This document shows, piece by piece, positions 27,992 to 36,744 of a stretch of DNA of 64,000 nucleotides. A model generated the notes under the pieces. It saw only the letters and a program-made list of their open reading frames with translations. It was not told where the DNA came from and ran no database searches. Position 1 is the stretch's first letter. Each line of letters opens with the position of its first letter. The translations under genes were made by a program, and so were the position numbers. This stretch comes from Thermopolyspora flexuosa (GTDB taxonomy: Bacteria; Actinomycetota; Actinomycetes; Streptosporangiales; Streptosporangiaceae). The stretch is from NCBI RefSeq assembly GCF_006716785.1, contig NZ_VFPQ01000001.1:3968001-4032000 (forward strand). Direction: 5' to 3'.

Positions 27992-28035
27992 TTGAACGAT
28001 CAAATTGCTGTGCGGCATGATTTGATCGATCAAAT
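27992..28035. promoter_or_regulatory. paired LacI-type operators
   Basis: ATTTGATCGATCAAAT (28020-28035) is a perfect 16-bp palindrome; TTGAACGATCAA (27992-28003) is a near copy of its core. Their centres are 30 bp apart, about three helical turns, which suits cooperative binding. The site lies in the 157-bp gap between lacI and the divergent hydrolase gene. Confidence 0.8.
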
Positions 28036-28130
28036 TACGGAGGGATGTCAGGACTGTGCACCTTTGAGCGCGTTCTGTCAAGCCCTTGTTTCCATAGGAC
28101 CCCCGACACCATCAGGAGATCCGCGTTCCC

Positions 28131-30197
28131 ATGCCCGGCCAGGCCGACCCACCCTCCCGGCAACCCCTGCTGCACGACCTGGTGAGCACGATCGCCGCGC
28201 CCACGACCGCGCTCAGCGGCGCCGACGGCCAGATCCGGCACACCGGGGCCCAGGGCCTCTTCCACGCCGACCGGCGTGCCCTGTCGCTGGTGCGGCTGCT
28301 GGTGGACGGCAAGGAACCCGAACCGGTGAGCGCCGCCGTCGACGGCGCGTCCCGCACCAGGTTCGTCTCCCTGCCTCGCTGGCTCGACGGCGACTCCATC
28401 GACCCCACCGTCCGCGTCGACCGCACCCGTACCGTCACCCCCGGCGGCATGAGCGAGACCATCGAGATCTCCTCGGCCGCGGCTCGGCCGGTGACCGCCG
28501 AGGTGAGCGTGGAGCTCGGCTGCGACCTCGCCCCCATCGAGCGGGTCAAGGCCGGGAAGAACGGCACCGCCCTGTCCGCCGAGGCCGCCGGCGACGGGCG
28601 GCTGGCCTGGCGGGCCGACGGCATCACCGTCGAGGTGCACGGTCCGGACGCGCACGCCAAGCCCGGCCCGACCGCCACCCTCACCTGGCCGATCACCCTC
28701 GGCCCGCGGCAGCGCGTCACGCTGAGCTGGAGCGCCCGCGTCACCGACCCGGCCGCGGTGATGGCCGCCCCCTCCGGCCCCGCCGAATGGACCGACCTGC
28801 AGGTCGCGGCAGCCGACCACCGCCTCGGCCGGCTGCTCGCCCGGTCGCTGGACGACCTGCGCGCGCTGCGGCTCACCGAGGCGGGCGCGCCGCCCGGGCA
28901 CACCTTCATCGGGGCCGGCGTGCCCTGGTACCTCACCCTGTTCGGCCGCGACAGCCTGTGGACCGCGCGCATGATGCTGCCCCTCGGCACCGAGCTCGCC
29001 GAGGGCACGCTGCGTACCCTCGCCCGGCGGCAGGGCGTGAAGGTGGACAAGCGCACCGGCGAGGCGCCCGGCAAGATCATGCACGAGCTGCGGCGCGGGC
29101 TTTTCGTGGTGGGCGACTCGGAGCTGCCCGGCGCCTACTACGGCACGATCGACGCCACGCTGCTGTGGATCAACCTGCTGCACGACGCCTGGCGCTGGGG
29201 CATGCCCGAGGACCGGGTCGCCGGCCTGCTGCCCGCGCTGGAGGCGGCGCTCGGCTGGCTCGCCGAGTACGCCGACCCGGACGGCGACGGGTTCATCGAG
29301 TACATCGACGAGGACGGCCGCGGCCTCGCCAACCAGGGGTGGAAGGACTCCGGCGACGCCATGCGGTTCCACGACGGCTCCCAGGCCGAGCCGCCGATCG
29401 CCCTCGCCGAGGTGCAGGGGTACGCCTTCGAGGCGGCCCGGAACGGCGCCGCGCTGCTCGACGCGTTCGGCCACCCGGGCGCGGTACGGTGGCGCGACTA
29501 CGCGGCGGCGATGGCCGAGCGCTTCCGCGAGCGGTTCTGGGTGGACGGGCCGCACGGGCGCCACCCCGCCCTCGCCCTGGACGCGGCCAAGCGGCCGGTC
29601 GACTCGCTCACCAGCAACATCGGCCACCTCCTCGGCACCGGCATGCTCAGCGCCGCCGAGACCGAGGCCGTCGCCACCCTGCTCGTCTCACCCGGCATGG
29701 CGGGCGGGTACGGCCTGCGCACGATGTCCGCCGGCGACAAGGCCTTCAACCCGCTGTCGTACCACTGCGGCTCCATCTGGACGCACGACACCGCGATCGT
29801 GGTCGACGCGCTCGCCCGGGCCGGGCGCGGGCGGGAGAGCGCCCAGCTGGCCAGGTCCCTGCTCGACGCCGCCGAGATGTTCGACTACCGGCTGCCCGAG
29901 CTGTACGGCGGGGACGACCGCGGCAGCGCGCCGCGCCCGGTGCCCTATCCGGCCGCCTGCCGTCCGCAGGCCTGGTCCGCGGCGGCCGCGGTGTGCCTGG
30001 TGCGGGCCGCGCTCGGCGTCGAGCCCGACGTGCCCGGTGGGCGGGTGACCATCCGGCCGCTGCCCGAGGCGCCGTTCGGCCCGCTCACCGTGCGCGGGCT
30101 GCGGATCGCCGGGGCCGCCGTGGACGTGACGGTGCGCGAGGGCGGCGCGGTCGAGGTGACCGGGCTGCCGCCCGGGCTGCGCGTGGAGACGCCGTAG
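28131..30197 (+). CDS. glycogen-debranching-type glycoside hydrolase
   Basis: A 688-residue protein with the glycogen-debranching N-terminal beta domain (about 12-210: SGADGQIRHTGAQGLFHADRR shown in part) and an (alpha/alpha)6 catalytic barrel (about 230-620). Key barrel stretches are GVPWYLTLFGRDSLWTA, DATLLWINLL, GLANQGWKDSGDAM with the likely acid Asp, and SYHCGSIWTHDTAI. These match the amylo-alpha-1,6-glucosidase-like enzymes that are often annotated as debranching enzymes. It would act on imported or stored alpha-glucans in the cytoplasm; no signal peptide is seen. The paired LacI operators lie just upstream. Confidence 0.88.
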   Translation: MPGQADPPSRQPLLHDLVSTIAAPTTALSGADGQIRHTGAQGLFHADRRALSLVRLLVDGKEPEPVSAAVDGASRTRFVSLPRWLDGDSIDPTVRVDRTRTVTPGGMSETIEISSAAARPVTAEVSVELGCDLAPIERVKAGKNGTALSAEAAGDGRLAWRADGITVEVHGPDAHAKPGPTATLTWPITLGPRQRVTLSWSARVTDPAAVMAAPSGPAEWTDLQVAAADHRLGRLLARSLDDLRALRLTEAGAPPGHTFIGAGVPWYLTLFGRDSLWTARMMLPLGTELAEGTLRTLARRQGVKVDKRTGEAPGKIMHELRRGLFVVGDSELPGAYYGTIDATLLWINLLHDAWRWGMPEDRVAGLLPALEAALGWLAEYADPDGDGFIEYIDEDGRGLANQGWKDSGDAMRFHDGSQAEPPIALAEVQGYAFEAARNGAALLDAFGHPGAVRWRDYAAAMAERFRERFWVDGPHGRHPALALDAAKRPVDSLTSNIGHLLGTGMLSAAETEAVATLLVSPGMAGGYGLRTMSAGDKAFNPLSYHCGSIWTHDTAIVVDALARAGRGRESAQLARSLLDAAEMFDYRLPELYGGDDRGSAPRPVPYPAACRPQAWSAAAAVCLVRAALGVEPDVPGGRVTIRPLPEAPFGPLTVRGLRIAGAAVDVTVREGGAVEVTGLPPGLRVETP

Positions 30198-30203
30198 CCG
30201 CCG

Positions 30204-30566
30204 TCACCCCGAGGCGCGCCGCTCGGCGGCGCGGTGCTCGCGAAGCTCGAGGTCGATGAACGCCCCGACCATGGCGCTCCACACGGCCTCGGCGACCTCG
30301 GTCGCGAGGCCGTGCTCGAGGGCGCGCCGGCGCGCCGCGGCGAGGACCTCCTCGACGCGTCCGGGGGCGCGCACCGCGCGCTCGTCCGCCTTGAAGCTAG
30401 CGGCGGCCTTGACCAGGCGCTGGCGGCGGGCGAGCAGCACGGTGAGCTCTGCGTCGATGGCGTCGATCGCGGCGCGGATCTCGGCGAGCGAGGTGGGTGT
30501 GTCGCTCTCCGCCCCGTCCGCGTGCCGCCGGGGCGGGGTGGCGGGTCCGGAGGCCGCTTCGGACAT
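30204..30566 (-). CDS. chorismate mutase, AroQ type
   Basis: A 120-residue AroQ-fold chorismate mutase (chorismate to prephenate, Phe/Tyr synthesis). The helical core SLAEIRAAIDAIDAELTVLLARRQRLVKAAASFK holds the conserved Arg and Lys of helix 1, and RAPGRVEEVLAAAR carries the second Arg; the third helix follows. Residues 1-25 are a Ser/Pro-rich extension. The ATG at 30566 lies nine bases after AAGG; a GTG at 30575 is possible. Only six bases separate its stop from the converging hydrolase gene. Confidence 0.87.
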   Translation of the reverse strand: MSEAASGPATPPRRHADGAESDTPTSLAEIRAAIDAIDAELTVLLARRQRLVKAAASFKADERAVRAPGRVEEVLAAARRRALEHGLATEVAEAVWSAMVGAFIDLELREHRAAERRASG

Positions 30567-30972
30567 GGCGTTCACCCTTCTGTGCTGTGCCGGATCACCA
30601 CACCGGCGACGGTCGGTCGTGCTCTGCCGGCCGGGGCGGGACGACGAACGGCGAACTCGGGCGCGTCCAGGCGCGCCCGAGTTCCGGAACCCGGCCCGGA
30701 TGCGGCGCCCCGTCGCCCTGCTCCACGCGAACGTCGGCGTCCCCCAATGCCCGAGAACGCCGATCATAACGGCCCCTGCGAGCCCCGTCAGGCGCATTCC
30801 GGCCGCATGGACCGCTCCGGGTCCCCGACCTGCGGCGCGGCGTGGGAGGGGCGTGAAACGAAGGCGAGGCGATCCGCACGCCGCGCCCTGGCCGTCGCGG
30901 GTCACGTGCAGCCGGCGCGGAGGCCGCGGCCGTGAGGAACCCCGGAAAGACGCCGCCGCGCGGCACGCCGGG
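30567..30972. other. 406-bp stretch without a gene
   Basis: Upstream of the chorismate mutase gene and downstream of the small gene at 30973. I see no gene with a plausible start, no tRNA-like fold and no clear repeat. It should hold the promoter of the chorismate mutase gene and the end of the 31.4-kb operon. Confidence 0.5.
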
Positions 30973-31221
30973 TCAGTAGTCCAGGCCCCAGTCGTGCGGG
31001 CCGAGCACGTACCGGTCCCCGTCGGTGACCAGCCAGCCGTGCCGCACGAGGTCGTCGAGGCTCTCCCGCACCACGCCCTCGTCGAGTTCGGTCATCTGCA
31101 CGATCTCCGGCACCCGCGGGGCGATCCGCTCGACCGAGCACGAGGCGACCGCCTCGTACACGAACGTCTCCACGTCGGACATCGCCTGCACGTCACGGAG
31201 ATCGTCACGGGGCTCAGACAC
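30973..31221 (-). CDS. small winged-helix-like hypothetical protein
   Basis: An 82-residue acidic protein with the look of a compact winged helix: VPEIVQMTELDEGVVRESLDDLV followed by the hairpin GWLVTDGDRYVLGP. No assigned family. Its start overlaps the end of the DUF6158 gene by eight bases, so the two are translationally coupled. Confidence 0.72.
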   Translation of the reverse strand: MSEPRDDLRDVQAMSDVETFVYEAVASCSVERIAPRVPEIVQMTELDEGVVRESLDDLVRHGWLVTDGDRYVLGPHDWGLDY

Positions 31222-31438
31222 GCTGCCGCGCCCCCTCGCGGAGCCGCTCGGCGTCGATGTGGCGCTGCGGGTACCGCCGGAGGTACTCGGCCTCCAGCTC
31301 GCTCATGCGCTCGTTGTGGTTGCGCAGCGCGTCGTCCGAACCGTGCAGCAGGGTCTCGGTGCGCGTCTGGTGCAGCTGCCCGAGCTCACGCAACAGGTCC
31401 TCGTCGCTGAGCCGCCTCGGATCGATTCCCATACCCAT
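31214..31438 (-). CDS. DUF6158-family small protein
   Basis: A 74-residue protein matching the actinobacterial DUF6158 pattern: GIDPRRLSDEDLLRELGQL, then TRTETLLHGSDDALRNH and RMSELEAEYLRRYP. Mostly helical, role unknown. It lies in a small operon between the 59-residue gene upstream and the winged-helix gene downstream. Confidence 0.82.
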   Translation of the reverse strand: MGMGIDPRRLSDEDLLRELGQLHQTRTETLLHGSDDALRNHNERMSELEAEYLRRYPQRHIDAERLREGARQRV

Positions 31439-31466
31439 GGCGATCGCCTACCCGTGGTGTGGACCG

Positions 31467-31646
31467 TCAGACCGTTGTGGGGTTGTCCCAGCGCTCGTCC
31501 GGAGCGCCGTCGTCCGCCTTCGCGTTCGGCGGATCGGTGGCGGAGGGGGTGTGCTCCTCCGCGAAGTCCGGCTCGTCGCCCGCGTCCGGATCCAGGGGCC
31601 GCCGGTCCGCGAAGGACCGGGAGTCGTACGTTCTCGGTCCGGTCAT
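31467..31646 (-). CDS. 59-residue acidic conserved hypothetical
   Basis: A small acidic, probably disordered protein beginning MTGPRTYDSRSFADRRPL. The ATG at 31646 follows GGGGGAGAT by a normal distance. Similar short proteins with this N-terminus occur next to DUF6158 genes in actinomycetes, to my knowledge without a known function. It is first in a three-gene leftward operon. Confidence 0.6.
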   Translation of the reverse strand: MTGPRTYDSRSFADRRPLDPDAGDEPDFAEEHTPSATDPPNAKADDGAPDERWDNPTTV

Positions 31647-31788
31647 CTCGATCTCCCCCTCCGTGCCCTCGCCCCGCCCCTGCCCACCGGCCACCGGTTG
31701 AATCCCCGGGCGCGCGGCGGGTGCGGCGGATCCGGTCTTCCGGTACGGCGAGCCGCCGCGCGGCGGGCGACCCCGCCGGAATAAGGGG

Positions 31789-32865
31789 ATGTTTGACCTG
31801 GTTTTGCCGGTTGTGAGTGACATGATCCGCGGCATCGCCCGGGGTGAGTCCCCGGTCCCCCTCTCCGTACTCGAGCTGGCCACCGTCGGCGCGGGCACCA
31901 CCCCGTCCGAGGCCCTCGCCGTCAGCACCGAGCTCGCCAAGCGCGCCGAGGAGTGGGGCTACCACCGCATCTGGGTCGCGGAGCACCACGGCATGCCGGG
32001 CGTCGCAAGCTCCTCGCCGGCCGTGCTCATCGCGCACCTTGCCGCGCACACCCGCACGATCCGGGTGGGCTCCGGCGGCGTGATGCTGCCCAACCACGCG
32101 CCGCTCGTCGTCGCCGAGCAGTTCGGCACGCTGCACGCGCTGCACCCGGGCCGCATCGACCTCGGGCTGGGCCGCGCCCCCGGCACCGACCCGGCGACCG
32201 CGCGCGCCCTGCGCCGGGTCGACGTGGACCCGGACGACTTCCCCCAGCAGCTCGCGGAGCTCACCGCGTTCCTCGACGACGACTTCCCCGAGGACCACCC
32301 CTACCGGAACATCCACGCCATCCCCGGTGAGGCGAACGTGCGCGGGGTGGGCCGCCCGCCGATCTGGCTGCTCGGCTCCAGCGGCTTCAGCGCCCGCCTC
32401 GCGGGCCTGCTCGGCCTGCCGTTCGCGTTCGCCCACCACTTCAGCGCGGCGAACACGATCCCCGCGTTGCAGCTGTACCGGTCCACGTTCCGCCCCTCGC
32501 AGGTGCTCGACCGGCCGTACGCGCTGATCGGGGTGAACGCGGTCGCGGCCGACACCGACGAGGAGGCGCTGCGGCTCGCGCGCACCGGCGCCCTGTCGAT
32601 GTTGCGGCTGCGCATGGGCCGCCCGGGCCCGGTGCCCACGCCCGAGGAGGCGGAGAGCTACCCGTACTCACCGCTGGAGCGGGAGATCGTCGAGGGCTGG
32701 CTGTCCAACGTGGTGTACGGCTCGGCGGAGACGGTACGGCGCGGCCTCGACGAGCTGCGCGAGCGCACCGGGGCCGACGAGCTGATGATCACGACGAACG
32801 TCCACGGCGGGGCGGCCCGGCTGCGTTCCTACGAACTGATCGCCCGGGCGTACAAGATGATCTGA
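31789..32865 (+). CDS. LLM-class flavin-dependent oxidoreductase
   Basis: A luciferase-like (LLM, MsnO8-type) oxidoreductase of up to 358 residues. Landmarks are PLSVLELATVGAGTTPSEAL at the start of the barrel, HRIWVAEHHGMPGVASSSP with the conserved His pair, GSGGVMLPNHAPLVVAEQFG and GRIDLGLGRAPG. These enzymes use reduced FMN or F420 to oxidise small molecules. The N-terminus is uncertain: ATG at 31789 lies too close to its AAGGGG to be a clear start, and ATG at 31822 is equally possible. Confidence 0.88.
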   Translation: MFDLVLPVVSDMIRGIARGESPVPLSVLELATVGAGTTPSEALAVSTELAKRAEEWGYHRIWVAEHHGMPGVASSSPAVLIAHLAAHTRTIRVGSGGVMLPNHAPLVVAEQFGTLHALHPGRIDLGLGRAPGTDPATARALRRVDVDPDDFPQQLAELTAFLDDDFPEDHPYRNIHAIPGEANVRGVGRPPIWLLGSSGFSARLAGLLGLPFAFAHHFSAANTIPALQLYRSTFRPSQVLDRPYALIGVNAVAADTDEEALRLARTGALSMLRLRMGRPGPVPTPEEAESYPYSPLEREIVEGWLSNVVYGSAETVRRGLDELRERTGADELMITTNVHGGAARLRSYELIARAYKMI

Positions 32866-32871
32866 CCGGCT

Positions 32872-32893
32872 CGGCCGCCGATGCGGGCGGCCG
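32872..32893. terminator. terminator hairpin between converging genes
   Basis: CGGCCGCC (32872-32879) pairs with GGCGGCCG (32886-32893) over 8 bp with a 6-nt loop. Confidence 0.5.
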
Positions 32894-32952
32894 TGCGCCG
32901 TGCCGGGTGCGGCGGTCCTCCGGGGCGGTGGACCGGCGGCGCGGCCGGCGGC

Positions 32953-33453
32953 TCAGCGGTGTGCGGCGGAGTCGACGGCGAAGGCGGCCCAGACCACCTT
33001 GCCGGTGCGGAGCGGCGACCACCCCCAGGCGACGGCGAGCGCCTCCACGAGGTTGAGCCCGCGCCCGGACTCGGCGAGCTCGTCCTCGTGGTTGACGACC
33101 GGGGGACGGTCGCTCGGGTCGTGCACGGCGCACACGAGGTGGCCGGCGTGGCGGAGCAGGCGGAGCCGGATCGGCCGGGGGGCGGCGAGATGGGGTACGG
33201 CGTGCCGTAACGCGTTGGTCACCAGCTCGCTCACCACGAGCTCGACGTCGAAGGCGAGCGCCTCCAGCCCCCAGTCCCGAAGCGTCTGCTGCGTGAACTC
33301 CCGCGCCGTGCGCGCGCAGAGCCGGTCCGCACCGAGGCCGTACGCGCGCTCGACCACTGCGGGGTTCGGCTGGACGACCGCGCCCGGCAGCCAGCCGGGG
33401 ACGTGTCCCCTGGTTGACTTCTCCGCGGTCCAGGACAGCGGGTAGGCGGTCAT
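32953..33453 (-). CDS. HATPase_c anti-sigma/RsbW-like ATP-binding protein
   Basis: A 166-residue stand-alone GHKL ATPase domain of the RsbW/SpoIIAB-like type. The N-box is ELVVSELVTNALRHAVP (about 86-102), the G1 box VCAVHDPSDRPP is degenerate and the G2 region is ESGRGLNLVEALAVAWGW. Such proteins bind or phosphorylate STAS-domain antagonists and sigma factors in partner-switching. The start is ATG at 33453. A STAS protein and a PP2C phosphatase follow within 3 kb, suggesting a local regulatory set. Confidence 0.85.
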   Translation of the reverse strand: MTAYPLSWTAEKSTRGHVPGWLPGAVVQPNPAVVERAYGLGADRLCARTAREFTQQTLRDWGLEALAFDVELVVSELVTNALRHAVPHLAAPRPIRLRLLRHAGHLVCAVHDPSDRPPVVNHEDELAESGRGLNLVEALAVAWGWSPLRTGKVVWAAFAVDSAAHR

Positions 33454-33937
33454 TGCGGTCCCCGTGGCGTGAGTTCGGCGGGCACGGTCGGGAGACAATC
33501 TTCGTGGAAGACGATTCCATATGCAAGGGACAGATTCACGTGCATCGGTCACGTACGTCCGCACGTTCGCGTGACCGAATCCCCAGTGGTCGCGGAGGGG
33601 TGACGCCCTTCACGTCCCTCACCACCGCGAATGCCGTCCCGCCATACCCCCGGACGGGGCCGTGGCCTGCGCGTACGCGGTACCCGACCGAAATCATCGG
33701 ATCGGCGGCGTTCGCCCCTCGGTGACAACGCGTACCGGCCGCCACCTGGGACGTCACGCCGCGAAGCGCCATGATCACGCCGCGGTGATCACAAAGTGCC
33801 CTTGATCCGGACGTGAAGAAACATGGGTTTCGACTTGACCGATTTCCCGGTCACCACGGGCTTGTGTGGCGTATCTTGCAAAGGCAACGTCGTCTGTACT
33901 TACATATGCACGTGCATCCGCATCGGGGTGAGACGCG
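33454..33937. promoter_or_regulatory. intergenic region with a repeated CACGTGCAT element
   Basis: No gene is seen here. CACGTGCAT occurs at 33537-33545, 84 bp before the HATPase gene, and ATGCACGTGCAT, a perfect 12-bp palindrome, at 33906-33917, 20 bp before the DUF397 gene. CATATGCA also lies beside both copies. This looks like a shared operator for the two divergent genes; the regulator is unknown. Confidence 0.45.
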
Positions 33938-34174
33938 ATGAGCGAGATATACAACGGCATCCCGGCCGACCGGCTCGAGGGTGTCGTGTGGCGAAAGAGC
34001 AGCCACAGCAACCCCAGTGGTAACTGCGTGGAGGTGGCGCGGCTCGCCGACGGCGGGTTCGCCGTGCGGAACTCCCGCCACCCCAACGGGCCTGCTCTGA
34101 TATTCACGGCCGCCGAGGTCGCCGCCTTCGTCGCCGGCGCGAAGGACGGCGAGTTCGACGACCTGACCCGATGA
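33938..34174 (+). CDS. DUF397 domain protein
   Basis: A 78-residue DUF397 protein: WRKSSHSNPSGNCVEVARL, then FAVRNSRHPNGPALIF and a C-terminal helix EVAAFVAGAKDGEFDDL. DUF397 genes are abundant in sporulating actinomycetes, usually beside XRE regulators of the BldB/WhiJ type, where they act in developmental control. This copy has no XRE neighbour. The start follows GGGGTGAG. Confidence 0.9.
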   Translation: MSEIYNGIPADRLEGVVWRKSSHSNPSGNCVEVARLADGGFAVRNSRHPNGPALIFTAAEVAAFVAGAKDGEFDDLTR

Positions 34175-34184
34175 CCATCCCACC

Positions 34185-34217
34185 AATGGGGCCCGTCCGT
34201 GGGGGGCGGGCCCCATT
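34185..34217 (+). terminator. terminator after DUF397 gene
   Basis: AATGGGGCCCG (34185-34195) pairs perfectly with CGGGCCCCATT (34207-34217) over 11 bp around an 11-nt loop, directly after the DUF397 stop codon. Confidence 0.7.
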
Positions 34218-34448
34218 ACCTTTCCGCCCACCCGCCCCGGCGATCGGCCCGGCCGGACCGGCCCTCACCCCTTGCCGGCGCCGGGCGACGGCACCCGTGA
34301 TCCGCCCGGGGTCCACCGGCCCTGACCGTCACAACCATCCCGCCCGCCGCAGGGCGGGCCGCTCATGAACCCCGTATCCGACCTCGGCGACCGGAACGCA
34401 CGCGGGACGCCGGCCGTACCCACCGCCGGGCCGTACCGCGCCGGCGGA

Positions 34449-35600
34449 TCACGTGGTGTCGTGCCGCTGCCCCAACGGGTCCAGCGGCTCCGCGGGGCGA
34501 AGCTCGGGCTCGGGCCAGTGCAGCAGCAGCATGGCCGCGTCGTCGGCGAGCGGGCTGCCGACGTGGCGGAGCAGGTCGGCGCGGAGCGCGTCGAGCGCCA
34601 CCTGCGGGTCCTCCTTCTCGCGGAGGATGTGCGCCCGCTCCGGCAGCGGGTAGAAGACGCCGTTGCGGTTGCGCGCCTCGATGACGCCGTCGGTGTACAG
34701 CAGCACGCGGTCCCCTGGGCCGAACGGCTGATGGAACGGCTTGGGGACCTCCAGCCGCAGGTCGGTGAGCCCGAGCGGCGGCGACTCCTCGGGCGGCTCG
34801 GCGAACACGCTCGTGCCGTCCTTGTAGAGCATCAGCGGGGGCGGGTGGCCGCAGTTGATGAACGAGATGCCGCCGTCGCCGGTCACCTCGGCGATGATCG
34901 CGGAGACGAACCGCTCCTCGTCCGGGAGGTGCCGGGCGAGCACCTGCTCGAGCCGCGACACCACGCCCTGCAGGTCGGCCTGGTCGTAGGCGGCCTGCCG
35001 GAACGTGCCCACGACCAGGGCCGCGGTCTCCACCGCCTCCAGGCCCTTGCCCTGCACGTCACCGACGATCACGCGGACGCCGTCGGGCGTGGTCACCACC
35101 TCGTACAGGTCGCCGCCGATGCGCGCCTCCGCGGCGGCGGACGTGTAGGAGAGCGCGACGTCGAGGTCGCCGGCCCGCCGGGGCACCGGCCGCAGCAGCA
35201 CCCGCTGGGCGGCCTCGGCGACGAGGGTCACGTTGGCGAGCTGCCGCTCGCGCCGGATGCGTCCGGCGCTCGCCCACATGCTGGCGATCGTGACGCCGAC
35301 GATGGCCAGCACGTTCAGGATGTTCCGCGGGGTCCACTCCTGTTCGTTGTACGCGACGAGCACCACGCACAGGGCGACGGCGAGCAGTCCGATCAGCGTG
35401 GTGCGCCGCACCGTGCAGGAGACGCTGGCGAACGCGGGGCCGAGGGACAGCAACGGCAGGTAACCGACCCCGGGGCCGGTCACCACGTCCACCACGACCA
35501 CCGCCCCCATGACCGCGAAGGGGAGCAGTTCCAGCAACCTCTGTGTCTTCATGCACGCCACCACGACCACGGCCGTCCGGGGGGGAACGGCGTTGGACAT
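34449..35600 (-). CDS. membrane-bound SpoIIE-type PP2C phosphatase
   Basis: A 383-residue protein with three or four N-terminal membrane helices (about 10-110) and a cytoplasmic SpoIIE/RsbU phosphatase domain (about 140-375). The metal-binding stretches are RIGGDLYEVV, VIVGDVQGKG (Asp-x-x-Gly-Lys-Gly), SFINCGHPPPL, LLYTDGVIEAR and DDAAMLLL. It would dephosphorylate a STAS-domain antagonist and so release a sigma factor. ATG at 35600 is preferred over the GTG just before it. A STAS gene follows 265 bp upstream of its start on the same strand. Confidence 0.9.
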   Translation of the reverse strand: MSNAVPPRTAVVVVACMKTQRLLELLPFAVMGAVVVVDVVTGPGVGYLPLLSLGPAFASVSCTVRRTTLIGLLAVALCVVLVAYNEQEWTPRNILNVLAIVGVTIASMWASAGRIRRERQLANVTLVAEAAQRVLLRPVPRRAGDLDVALSYTSAAAEARIGGDLYEVVTTPDGVRVIVGDVQGKGLEAVETAALVVGTFRQAAYDQADLQGVVSRLEQVLARHLPDEERFVSAIIAEVTGDGGISFINCGHPPPLMLYKDGTSVFAEPPEESPPLGLTDLRLEVPKPFHQPFGPGDRVLLYTDGVIEARNRNGVFYPLPERAHILREKEDPQVALDALRADLLRHVGSPLADDAAMLLLHWPEPELRPAEPLDPLGQRHDTT

Positions 35601-35865
35601 CACGTTTCGCCTCTGCCGCTGTACGCGCCGTTACCTGCGTGTGCGCTCGACCGTCACGGCGTTACTCCTCGATTCGACTGGGCGCTGGGTGACCTGCCGG
35701 GGCGGGGAACTCGCCTTCCGCCGGGTGGGAGAAAGGGGGACGTCCTCAGCGTACGCCGTCCGGCCGCGCCCGCAATCCCCCGCGACCGCATGCAACCGAC
35801 CGGGCATGACCGGGAACCGGCCGCCGGGGTGGGGTCGCGGCCTCCCGGACGGCCCGGCCGTACGG

Positions 35866-36327
35866 TCAGTCCGTGCCCGCGTCGATGATCCGGTGGAACC
35901 GGCGGCTCAGGCCGGTCACCTGGAGCAGACGCCGCAGGCTGGAGGGCGGATTGGCGAGGGTGAGTCGGCCGCAGCGGGCCGCGAGCCCATCGGCGGCCTT
36001 GACCAGTTCCTCCAGCCCGACCAGGTCACAGAACGGCACGCCGGCCAGGTCGACGGTGATGATCGCGCAGCGGGTCTCCGCCACCGACTCGATCACCTCG
36101 CGCAGCGGCCCGGCGGTGACGATGTCCAGCTCTCCGTGGACCTCGATGACCGGGGCCCCGTCGGCTCCCACCCGGGTGACGGTGCGCAGCGGAATCGCCG
36201 GCGCTCCGATCCTCGTCGGCCGCCGCACGCTCGTGAACGAGGTGAGGGCCGCACCGTTGACACCGCGGACGGCGGTCACGCCATCGTCCCCGAGGGGGAT
36301 CGGGAAGCTCCCGTGAGTGGACTCCAT
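35866..36327 (-). CDS. STAS-domain anti-sigma factor antagonist lacking the usual Ser
   Basis: A 153-residue protein. Residues 1-50 are a variable extension; 51-150 form the STAS domain (VIEVHGELDIVTAGPLREVI, then IITVDLAGVPFCDLVGLEEL). The segment normally reads D-(S/T)-x-G-L with a Ser or Thr that a kinase phosphorylates. Here it is D-L-V-G-L, so the switch residue is missing and the protein may be permanently in the unphosphorylated form. It precedes the PP2C gene on the same strand. Confidence 0.88.
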   Translation of the reverse strand: MESTHGSFPIPLGDDGVTAVRGVNGAALTSFTSVRRPTRIGAPAIPLRTVTRVGADGAPVIEVHGELDIVTAGPLREVIESVAETRCAIITVDLAGVPFCDLVGLEELVKAADGLAARCGRLTLANPPSSLRRLLQVTGLSRRFHRIIDAGTD

Positions 36328-36744
36328 ATGTCAGCGCCTTCTCCGGCGTAGAGGGTTGTGTCGTCACCGACATCCAAACGCTCTCGCCCCTGTATGTCTC
36401 TCGTTTTTGTGAAGAACGTTCTCGCTTCCCGCTTTATTCGGCCGTAGGCGAAACGTGATCATGAAACAGCGCGCGCTCCCGGTCTCGCGAGCCCCTCCCC
36501 CGCACCCGGGACCGGCGCGCCCAGGGGTACGAACGCGCTGGTCACCGCCGTTTTCCGCGGGCCAGGCGGGCGGACTCGGGCCGCTCGCCGCGCACCGGCC
36601 GCCGGTGACCGAAATCACATCTCCCGGCCGCGCCGGCACAGGGTACGGCATGGCCGGGCCGTACGGCCGCCGATCACCGTACCGCAGGCCACCGACGGTC
36701 CCGCGGCCGGGCCGTACGGCCGGGCGGTACGGCGGGGCGGCCGG
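36328..36744. repeat. gene-free stretch with repeated GGCCGTACGGCC palindromes
   Basis: No gene is seen. The 12-bp palindrome GGCCGTACGGCC occurs at 36657-36668 and again at 36710-36721, with further GTACGG copies around it, directly after the 3' end of gpgS. The first half of the stretch is AT-richer (near 36370-36440) and should hold the promoter of the STAS gene. Confidence 0.5.

Noticed and set aside
36328-36744. CRISPR-like or transposon repeat at the GGCCGTACGGCC copies
   Set aside because: Only two 12-bp copies, with unequal surroundings, no spacers and no transposase gene.
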